Origin: Bacillota bacterium
GTDB lineage: Bacteria > Bacillota > Clostridia > Christensenellales > CAG-138
Direction of reading: 5' to 3'
DNA: 6,903 nt
Assembly: GCA_023416175.1 (NCBI GenBank)
Contig: JAEZIE010000030.1
Location: 1 to 6,903, forward strand
Part shown: positions 1-4,325 of the stretch, piece by piece
How positions within the stretch are numbered: the first letter of the stretch is position 1
Layout of the letters: the number at the start of each line of letters is the position of its first letter
Notes under the pieces: generated by a model
Databases searched by the model: none
What the model was told of the DNA's origin: nothing
Seen by the model: the letters and a program-made list of their open reading frames with translations, nothing else
Made by a program: the position numbers and the translations under genes

Positions 1-1
1 C

Positions 2-229
2 GTCGCCAAGCGTGCGGATGTGAGCTATTACCATCACAATCATCACGACACGAACGCGATGAGCCATACCACATCCTCCACTACCTATTACGTGACCTTC
101 CAGGTGGAAAGTGGGGACCGTATGGAATTCACCGTGCGCGATGCGGAGTATGGTTTGCTCGTGGAAGGGGACGCTGGAAAACTAGCCTTTCAGGGTACGC
201 GATACCTGGGATTTGAGCGCCAGCGGTAA
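2..229 (+). CDS. DUF2500 family protein, C-terminal fragment
   Basis: This is the 3' end of a gene that begins before the window; the reading frame is open from base 2 to the TAA at 227-229, leaving about 75 residues. The end of the protein, with STTYYVTFQVESGDRMEF, EYGLLVEGDAGKL and FQGTRYLGFER, matches what I know of the conserved C-terminal part of DUF2500 (the family of E. coli YhhM). These are small proteins, usually with an N-terminal membrane segment, and their function is unknown. The membrane segment is not visible here. A histidine-rich stretch (YYHHNHHD) precedes the conserved part and is probably a variable linker. A GTG at 20 is in frame, but it lies inside the protein and is unlikely to be the start. 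A terminator about 50 bases downstream ends this transcription unit, so it is separate from the recombinase and chemotaxis genes. Confidence 0.8.
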   Translation, partial: VAKRADVSYYHHNHHDTNAMSHTTSSTTYYVTFQVESGDRMEFTVRDAEYGLLVEGDAGKLAFQGTRYLGFERQR

Positions 230-278
230 TTGCCGGACCGCACCGTACTCTTATATTCAATCTCATAGCATATGCAAA

Positions 279-309
279 GGGAGCTGTTACAACAGCTCCC
301 TCATTTTTT
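279..309 (+). terminator. Intrinsic terminator of the DUF2500 gene
   Basis: GGGAGCTGTT (279-288) pairs perfectly with AACAGCTCCC (291-300); one or two inner pairs must open to make a loop. TCA and six T (304-309) follow. It lies 50 bases after the DUF2500 stop codon and reads in the same direction. On the opposite strand only three T follow the stem, so it is a weaker stop for leftward transcription. Confidence 0.85.
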
Positions 310-345
310 GTGGATATCTCATCCTATCCCTGCTGAAAACGCTAT

Positions 346-365
346 GTTATAAACGTTATAACGTT
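346..365. repeat. Palindromic AACGTT / GTTATAA repeat cluster
   Basis: A perfect 14-bp palindrome, AACGTTATAACGTT, lies at 352-365. It overlaps a second inverted repeat, GTTATAA-ACG-TTATAAC, at 346-362, and a third AACGTT stands at 380-385. The cluster is in the AT-rich spacer just outside the left 19-bp repeat of the putative invertible cassette. It could be an operator or an accessory protein-binding site; nothing in the sequence identifies the binder. The rest of 310-434 holds no gene that I can support. Confidence 0.4.
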
Positions 366-434
366 GAGCTTTTACTAAGAACGTTGTATTTTCATACCGC
401 CTCGCTCTGAATTCTAATTATGCCATCTATCACA

Positions 435-453
435 TTTATTATTTTGTTGCATT
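435..453 (+). repeat. Left inverted repeat (IR-L), 19 bp
   Basis: TTTATTATTTTGTTGCATT is the exact reverse complement of 1272-1290. Identity stops sharply at both ends of the 19 bases. It lies 87 bases beyond the end of the recombinase terminator and 129 bases beyond the recombinase stop codon. With its partner it encloses the recombinase gene and two minus-strand promoters, as expected for the crossover sites of a DNA inversion system. Confidence 0.8.
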
Positions 454-482
454 CGTCATAATAAATTAAATTACGCTATTTT

Positions 483-511
483 ATTCTATAATTCGACATT
501 TTGATGTGCAA
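483..511 (-). promoter_or_regulatory. Outward-facing sigma-A-like promoter of the cassette
   Basis: Read on the minus strand, TTGCAC (511-506) is followed after 17 bases by TAGAAT (488-483), which matches the TATAAT consensus at five of six bases. The predicted start is near 476. It lies between the recombinase terminator and the left repeat and points left, out of the cassette, where no minus-strand gene is visible. If the cassette inverts, the -10 would lie at 1237-1242 with the start near 1249, pointing at cheW. The -35 matches consensus at only three of six bases, so promoter strength is uncertain. Confidence 0.5.
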
Positions 512-539
512 CATTAGCCTGTTTTGGATTTCTTTGGAC

Positions 540-568
540 AAAAAAGGCCCACTTTAATAAAGTGAGCC
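540..568 (-). terminator. Intrinsic terminator of the recombinase gene
   Basis: On the minus strand, GGCTCACTTTA (568-558) pairs with TAAAGTGGGCC (556-546), with one G-U pair and the innermost pairs opening for the loop. Six T (545-540) follow directly. It begins 13 bases after the recombinase stop codon. It separates recombinase transcription from the outward promoter just beyond it, which would keep the two outputs independent in either orientation. Confidence 0.9.
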
Positions 569-581
569 TATGATTTGCAGA

Positions 582-1142
582 TTATAGCTGAACCATGGAG
601 TAAAGTTCGTCTTTCTGATCCTGTGTAATGCCTATATACCGCAAAGTAACGGCCGGGGAGCTGTGGTTAAACGTATCCATAATCAATCCAATATTATATT
701 TGGAAATTTGGTAAGTCCAATAACCCCAAGTTTTACGCAGGCTATGGGTACCAAAATCCTCGATCCCCAAAGCCTGGGCAGCGTCCGTCAGCACCTTATA
801 TACCTGTATCCGGCCGACATGCCCTCCTTTTCTGCTGAAAAATAAATAGTCATTGAGTGTTAACCCGTATCCCTTGATATAATCCGAAAGGCATTTTCGA
901 AGCGTATCATTGAGTTTGATACGCTTTTCTTTGCCTGTTTTCTGCTCCGTAATGGTCAAATATTCACGAAAATCCATGGACTCTAAACAAATTTCTTTTA
1001 CTTTCAGAGGAATAATATCACTGATACGCAGTCCCGTATTGATGCCGAACTTAAACAATACCGCATATTTTGGCTCATACCCTGCAAGATACACATACAT
1101 CTGCTTAATCTTTTTTTTATTTCGAATTGGCTGTACAGTCAT
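582..1142 (-). CDS. Catalytic-domain-only tyrosine recombinase, putative DNA invertase
   Basis: This 186-residue protein is a tyrosine-type site-specific recombinase (phage integrase family). The catalytic set can be read in order: R39 in NTGLRISD, K68 in the beta-hairpin EQKTGKEKR, H133 and R136 in HSLRK, H160 in FNHSS, and the nucleophile Y169 in LRYIGI. It is therefore probably active. It lacks the N-terminal arm and core-binding domains of full-length integrases (usually 300 or more residues). It is close in size to FimB/FimE and RecV, which invert promoter segments. I chose the ATG at 1142 because GGGGGA lies 4 bases upstream; an in-frame TTG at 1154 overlaps that site. The gene has its own promoter (1188-1216) and terminator (568-540) and lies within a 19-bp inverted repeat, the likely substrate. 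No directionality factor or other phage gene is nearby. Assignment to the family is firm; the invertase role is inferred from size and context. Confidence 0.9.
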   Translation of the reverse strand: MTVQPIRNKKKIKQMYVYLAGYEPKYAVLFKFGINTGLRISDIIPLKVKEICLESMDFREYLTITEQKTGKEKRIKLNDTLRKCLSDYIKGYGLTLNDYLFFSRKGGHVGRIQVYKVLTDAAQALGIEDFGTHSLRKTWGYWTYQISKYNIGLIMDTFNHSSPAVTLRYIGITQDQKDELYSMVQL

Positions 1143-1187
1143 ACATTCCCCCAATGATATTTATTTTATAAAAACAAACTAAAAAAG

Positions 1188-1216
1188 AGTATATCAAAAC
1201 GGGTATAAAAAAGCAA
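1188..1216 (-). promoter_or_regulatory. Sigma-A promoter of the recombinase gene
   Basis: On the minus strand, TTGCTT (1216-1211) is followed after 17 bases by TATACT (1193-1188), five of six matches to the -10 consensus. Transcription should start near 1181, giving a leader of about 40 bases before the recombinase ATG at 1142. The promoter lies inside the inverted repeats, so the recombinase would be transcribed in both orientations of the cassette. Confidence 0.65.
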
Positions 1217-1271
1217 TGAATCTACATTATCTCATTCTATCATAAAATATCTCCTTCTTTCTTCCAATTCC

Positions 1272-1290
1272 AATGCAACAAAATAATAAA
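1272..1290 (-). repeat. Right inverted repeat (IR-R), 19 bp
   Basis: AATGCAACAAAATAATAAA is the exact reverse complement of 435-453. It lies 130 bases upstream of the recombinase start and 141 bases upstream of the cheW start. At this copy the outer flank continues as ATTGTT, so AACAA and TTGTT face each other as possible recombinase half-sites around an A/T-rich centre. At the left copy the facing pair is AACA/TGTG. The half-site reading is tentative. Confidence 0.8.
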
Positions 1291-1375
1291 ATTGTTATTT
1301 TAAAGTATTTTATTTCATAAGATGCCCACGTTTCATAACTTGCCGAAAATATGTAGCCTTTTTGCGAACCAAAAC

Positions 1376-1396
1376 AATGCGCATCCCATGCGCATT
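1376..1396 (+). promoter_or_regulatory. Perfect hairpin in the cheW leader
   Basis: AATGCGCAT (1376-1384) and ATGCGCATT (1388-1396) are exact reverse complements around a CCC loop. CAGTTTTGT follows. The structure ends 22 bases before the cheW Shine-Dalgarno site. It could be a weak terminator or attenuator (only four T), an mRNA-stabilising 5' hairpin, or, as DNA, an operator. It lies outside the cassette and would be in the cheW leader in either orientation. Confidence 0.5.
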
Positions 1397-1418
1397 CAGT
1401 TTTGTAATAAATGTTATC

Positions 1419-1425
1419 AGGAGGG
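1419..1425 (+). promoter_or_regulatory. Ribosome binding site of cheW
   Basis: AGGAGGG lies 6 bases before the ATG at 1432. This decides the start: an in-frame ATG at 1411 overlaps the upstream side of this site and has no comparable site of its own. Confidence 0.85.
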
Positions 1426-1431
1426 AAAGGA

Positions 1432-1905
1432 ATGGGAGTTGAACAGGAAGCGTTATACGAAGAATGGGAGGACACCCAGCAAGGAAGGTTTTTGACCTTT
1501 ATTGTGGATGGCGAGGCGCTTGGCGTGGAGATCGGGTATGTGAAAGAGATTATTGGCATACAGCCAATTGCACATCTTCCGGATACCCCCGACTATGTCA
1601 AAGGCGTAATTAATCTAAGGGGAAAGATTATCCCCGTCATTGACATGCGACTAAAATTTCGCAAAGAGCCGGAAGAATACACAGACCGAACCTGTGTGAT
1701 TGTTGTAGAAACGGGTGCGCGCAATGCCGGGCTGATTGTGGACCAGGTGACGGAAGTGTTACGCATTGAGCAAAGCGATATCGTACCGCCTCCGGAACAA
1801 AGCGCAGGGTCAAGCGGCTATGTTAAGGGGATCGGTAAAGCGGACGGGCAGGTCAAGCTACTTCTGGATACCGAAAAGCTGCTTTCGCAGGAACACTCCA
1901 TATAA
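1432..1905 (+). CDS. cheW: Chemotaxis coupling protein CheW
   Basis: This 157-residue protein is CheW, the cytoplasmic adaptor that links chemoreceptors to the histidine kinase CheA in the receptor array. A single CheW domain spans about residues 18-153. It begins with FLTFIVDGEALGVEIGYVKEII, carries LPDTPDYVKGVINLRGKIIPVIDMR at about 49-73 with the conserved arginine R63 in NLRG, and continues with CVIVVETGARNAGLIVDQVTEVLRI and GIGKADGQVKLLLDTEKLL. The length is normal, and there is no fused kinase or receiver domain. Thirty-seven bases separate it from the receptor gene on the same strand, so the two form an operon and probably work together. No cheA, cheY, cheB, cheR or flagellar gene is in the window, so these must be encoded elsewhere. 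No convincing promoter is visible directly upstream; the putative invertible cassette ends 141 bases before the start. Confidence 0.95.
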   Translation: MGVEQEALYEEWEDTQQGRFLTFIVDGEALGVEIGYVKEIIGIQPIAHLPDTPDYVKGVINLRGKIIPVIDMRLKFRKEPEEYTDRTCVIVVETGARNAGLIVDQVTEVLRIEQSDIVPPPEQSAGSSGYVKGIGKADGQVKLLLDTEKLLSQEHSI

Positions 1906-1942
1906 TCAACAACTCAATTTATTACAAAGAGGATGAGCACAG

Positions 1943-3700
1943 ATGAAAAATTTTTCAATATCTAAAAAGCTGGTCATTACGTTTGTCATCGTTATCGCTC
2001 TGTTTGTTGGTACGCTTATCGCCACACTGGTAAGCATGCAATCCATTTCAGATAACTTTACAATTTTCCATGACAATTCTTATGTTGCCTCCAATGAGGC
2101 AATAAGCATGCGCGGCAGTCTGCATGAACTTGAAAAACAGATGTTGAATGCGCTAATTGCCGATACGGTGGAACAGGCCGATGCCTACGCGGATAGCGTT
2201 ACGTCTGTGGTTACGGAATTTGGCGCATCCATCGAAACGCTGGATTCTGTCATGCTGGAGGATCAGGATAAGCTGGAAAATTTAAGGGCCAAAGTGGCGG
2301 AAGCCAAGAACGTTCGGGAGCAAATCTTTGAATTGGTCGATGCAAACAAAAAAGACCAGGCATTGAATTTGTATCAGGAGCAGTATGCGCCCATAGCGCA
2401 ACAAGTCCGGAATATTGCAGAAGAAATAGGAACAGGCGTAGCCACCCGGGCAAACAACTTCTATGCTCAGAGCATAGCCGCCAAGAACAGCGCTTTTATT
2501 ACCACAATCTCGGTCTCTGTCGTGGCTGCTGTGGCTGCTGTTGTGTTATGCGTCTACATTGTGCGCAGCATCACTCGACCCATAATGGAAATCGAGGGAG
2601 CGACCAAACAGCTTGCCGCCGGAAATCTCTCCGCCTCCATCGCATACCAGTCACGTGATGAACTTGGGTCTCTTGCCAACAACACCCGCACCCTCATTGA
2701 AACCCTGCGTACCTACATCGGCAATATCTCGGACGTTTTAGGCACAATCGCAGAAGGAGATATGGCGGTTGATGTTACGATAGACTATGCGGGGGATTTT
2801 GCACCCATCAAGATATCTTTGGAGCGCATCCTTGCCTCCCTCAACAGCGCCCTCATGCAGATCAGCCAAGCATCTGAGCAGGTGGCAAGCGGTTCCAATC
2901 AGGTGGCGAGCGGCGCGCAGGCTCTCTCCCAGGGTTCCACCGAGCAGGCAAGCTCCGTGGAAGAGCTTTCCGCCACCATCAACGAAATCTCGCAGCAGAT
3001 CAAGCAGAATGCCGAAAACGCACAGGAAGCCAACAAAATGGTCAACGCCACTACGAAGGAGATTGAGAACGGAAACCGCCAGATGCTGCAGCTGGTAACG
3101 GCAATGGACGATATTTCAAAGACTTCCAACCAGATCGGCAAGATCATTAAGACCATTGATGATATTGCGTTCCAGACAAACATACTCGCACTTAACGCCG
3201 CTGTAGAGGCCGCAAGGGCAGGTTCGGCAGGCAAGGGCTTTGCAGTTGTCGCAGAAGAGGTACGAAACCTTGCCGGTAAAAGCGCTGAGGCTGCAAAAGA
3301 CACCACATCGCTGATTGAAAGCGCAATCCAGGCAATCCAGAACGGCACGCATATGGTAAGCGCAACGGAAAAATCGCTTGGCCTGATTGTGGAAAAGGCT
3401 GATGGCGTGTCCACGCTGGTCAACGAAATTGCCGCAGCTTCCAACGCGCAGGCTACGGCCGTCATTCAGACGACGCAGGGCATCGAGCAGATTTCAAATG
3501 TGGTGCAAAACAACTCCGCTACGGCCGAGGAAAGCGCTGCCGCAAGCGAGGAACTTTCCAGCCAGTCACTTGTGCTCCAGCAGTTGATTGCACGTTTCCG
3601 CCTCAAGGGACAGGATCAGATATATTCCGCAAACTCTGTTGCCGTGCCCAAGCGCCCCAATACAGCCGCTGATTTTTCTATACATTTGGACAAATATTAA
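1943..3700 (+). CDS. Methyl-accepting chemotaxis protein
   Basis: This 585-residue transmembrane chemoreceptor has a complete layout. A short positive N-terminus and first membrane helix (about 11-32) lead to an extracytoplasmic helical sensor of roughly 150 residues (33-184) that looks like a four-helix-bundle type. The second membrane helix (about 185-207) is followed by a HAMP domain (208-260, RSITRPIMEIEGATKQLAAGNLSA, then DELGSLANNTRTLIETL). A second HAMP-like unit spans about 261-305 (VLGTIAEGDMAVDVTIDYAGDF). The long signalling coiled coil runs from about 306 to 555. Its hairpin tip is intact at about 405-441 (IAFQTNILALNAAVEAARAG, then GKGFAVVAEEVR); this region contacts CheA and CheW. 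The A/E/S/Q-rich flanks contain candidate methylation sites. The C-terminus (KY) lacks the NWETF-type CheR tether. The ligand cannot be inferred. AGAGGA lies 9 bases before the ATG. It is the second gene after cheW, and any phase control of cheW would also apply to it. Confidence 0.95.
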   Translation: MKNFSISKKLVITFVIVIALFVGTLIATLVSMQSISDNFTIFHDNSYVASNEAISMRGSLHELEKQMLNALIADTVEQADAYADSVTSVVTEFGASIETLDSVMLEDQDKLENLRAKVAEAKNVREQIFELVDANKKDQALNLYQEQYAPIAQQVRNIAEEIGTGVATRANNFYAQSIAAKNSAFITTISVSVVAAVAAVVLCVYIVRSITRPIMEIEGATKQLAAGNLSASIAYQSRDELGSLANNTRTLIETLRTYIGNISDVLGTIAEGDMAVDVTIDYAGDFAPIKISLERILASLNSALMQISQASEQVASGSNQVASGAQALSQGSTEQASSVEELSATINEISQQIKQNAENAQEANKMVNATTKEIENGNRQMLQLVTAMDDISKTSNQIGKIIKTIDDIAFQTNILALNAAVEAARAGSAGKGFAVVAEEVRNLAGKSAEAAKDTTSLIESAIQAIQNGTHMVSATEKSLGLIVEKADGVSTLVNEIAAASNAQATAVIQTTQGIEQISNVVQNNSATAEESAAASEELSSQSLVLQQLIARFRLKGQDQIYSANSVAVPKRPNTAADFSIHLDKY

Positions 3701-3743
3701 CGCGTCATTCCCGTCAAGAAAGCACTGCCCCCTGATACTGTAA

Positions 3744-3779
3744 GGCGGCGCGCCGGCCTGCGAAATCCGGCCCGCCGCC
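3744..3779. repeat. GC-rich imperfect hairpin after the receptor gene
   Basis: The arms 3744-3756 (GGCGGCGCGCCGG) and 3767-3779 (CCGGCCCGCCGCC) pair at 12 of 13 positions around a 10-base loop. No T run follows, so this is not a standard terminator. It lies 44 bases after the receptor stop codon and 32 bases before the real terminator. It may block 3' exonuclease trimming or be a REP-like dispersed element; a search of the genome for copies would decide. Confidence 0.45.
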
Positions 3780-3811
3780 AGGTCATGCAAAATATCTTTG
3801 CTTAGCGTAAA

Positions 3812-3846
3812 AGCCGCCTGTTCAGGCGGCTTCTTCTATTTCTCTT
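3812..3846 (+). terminator. Intrinsic terminator of the cheW-mcp operon
   Basis: AGCCGCCTG (3812-3820) pairs with CAGGCGGCT (3823-3831), with one or two inner pairs opened for the loop. The T-rich tract TTCTTCTATTTCTCTT follows. It lies 111 bases after the receptor stop codon, and no gene starts in between. Confidence 0.8.
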
Positions 3847-4244
3847 ACTCTGCCTCAATTGAGAAACATGCGGACCATACGGCCGTTTTTCCTGCTGTTA
3901 GGGACGGGAGCGCATGGGCAGATCTATCCAGGTCGATTTTTTGACAATGCTTTTTTCATGCGCAAAGGTGTCAATGCTCAACGGCCCGCTTCTCTTCTTT
4001 CCTCATATCAAGAAAGTCCTCTGCTTCCCCTGGGGAGAACGCCGAATTGAACAGTTTAAATTAAAAAGCGATCTGCAGTATCCTGCGGTGCGCTTTACAT
4101 ACCATTGGATTTGTTTTATACCGTTGAAAGTCCTTGCCGATGATTTCGCTGGTGTTACTGAGCACGCCGAAATGCGCAAGTATAACAATAACTTTGAAAT
4201 ATCCGGAGTATACAGGCATGTGTTTCATACGCGTACAAAGAACT
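3847..4244. other. Spacer of about 400 bases with no supported gene
   Basis: I see no coding region with a ribosome binding site, no RNA gene and no repeat pair that I can support here. Reading frames cross it on both strands, but none has a credible start or a recognisable motif. It could contain worn gene remnants or a small RNA. Its downstream edge is the korA promoter. Confidence 0.4.
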
Positions 4245-4273
4245 TTGATTCGGCATCAAAATTTGTTTATAAT
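4245..4273 (+). promoter_or_regulatory. Sigma-A promoter of the korAB operon
   Basis: TTGATT (4245-4250) and a perfect TATAAT (4268-4273) are separated by 17 bases. Transcription should start near 4280, leaving a leader of about 45 bases before the korA ATG. No operator is obvious around it. Confidence 0.75.
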
Positions 4274-4314
4274 AATAACAATACACATTTACATGGAATA
4301 CTTTTCAACACATC

Positions 4315-4320
4315 GGAGGG
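4315..4320 (+). promoter_or_regulatory. Ribosome binding site of korA
   Basis: GGAGGG lies 5 bases before the ATG at 4326. The same frame stays open upstream to an ATG at 4134, but that stretch lies largely upstream of the predicted transcription start and lacks a family match. The protein therefore starts at 4326 with MYNLLIGGAAGQG. Confidence 0.85.
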
Positions 4321-4325
4321 CGAGT

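Larger units (their letters stand above)
435..1290. mobile_element. Putative invertible DNA cassette with its own tyrosine recombinase
   Basis: The 856-bp element is bounded by a perfect 19-bp inverted repeat and has 818 bp between the repeats. It contains one gene, a catalytic-domain-only tyrosine recombinase. In leftward order it holds the recombinase promoter (1188-1216), the recombinase (1142 to 582), its terminator (568 to 540), an outward sigma-A-like promoter (511 to 483) and the left repeat. It is AT-rich compared with the coding regions on both sides. Tyrosine recombinases of this size (FimB/FimE, Clostridioides difficile RecV) are known to invert promoter segments flanked by short inverted repeats. 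Here the recombinase lies inside the segment, an arrangement better known from the serine invertase Hin. Inversion itself is inferred; the repeat and gene order are observed. A simple integrated remnant is the alternative, but elements that integrate normally leave direct, not inverted, end repeats. Confidence 0.65.

Noticed and set aside
213..410. Plus-strand open frame of 65 codons after the DUF2500 gene.
   Set aside because: It overlaps the end of the DUF2500 gene, runs through the terminator, and has no recognisable protein features.
1143..1154. Upstream TTG start for the recombinase, adding four residues (MGEC).
   Set aside because: The TTG overlaps the GGGGGA ribosome binding site that serves the ATG at 1142, and the added residues have no family support.
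435..1290. Reading the recombinase as the integrase of a genomic island or prophage.
   Set aside because: The end repeats are inverted rather than direct, there is no tRNA gene, and no other phage or island gene is present.
1292..1320. Possible cheW promoter TTGTTA-18-CATAAG just outside the right repeat.
   Set aside because: Each hexamer matches consensus at only four of six bases and the spacing is not ideal, in very AT-rich DNA; too weak to annotate, but it could give basal expression.
1341..1350. GCCGAAAAT-like sequence resembling the -10 of a flagellar sigma-D promoter upstream of cheW.
   Set aside because: No TAAA-type -35 element is found at a suitable distance.
1411..1431. Upstream ATG for cheW adding seven residues (MLSGGKG).
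   Set aside because: These codons cover the AGGAGGG ribosome binding site of the ATG at 1432.
3941..3969. Perfect TTGACA -35 hexamer in the spacer before korA.
   Set aside because: No -10-like hexamer lies 16-18 bases downstream (AAAGGT region).
4061..4228. Minus-strand open frame of about 52-55 codons (ILAHFGVLSNTSEIIGKDF).
   Set aside because: No ribosome binding site precedes its candidate starts, I do not recognise the sequence, and it ends at a stop without continuing as a known family.
4134..4325. Extension of korA by 64 residues to an ATG at 4134.
   Set aside because: The promoter (4245-4273) and GGAGGG (4315-4320) lie inside this stretch, and the family N-terminus LLIGGAAGQG begins right after the ATG at 4326.
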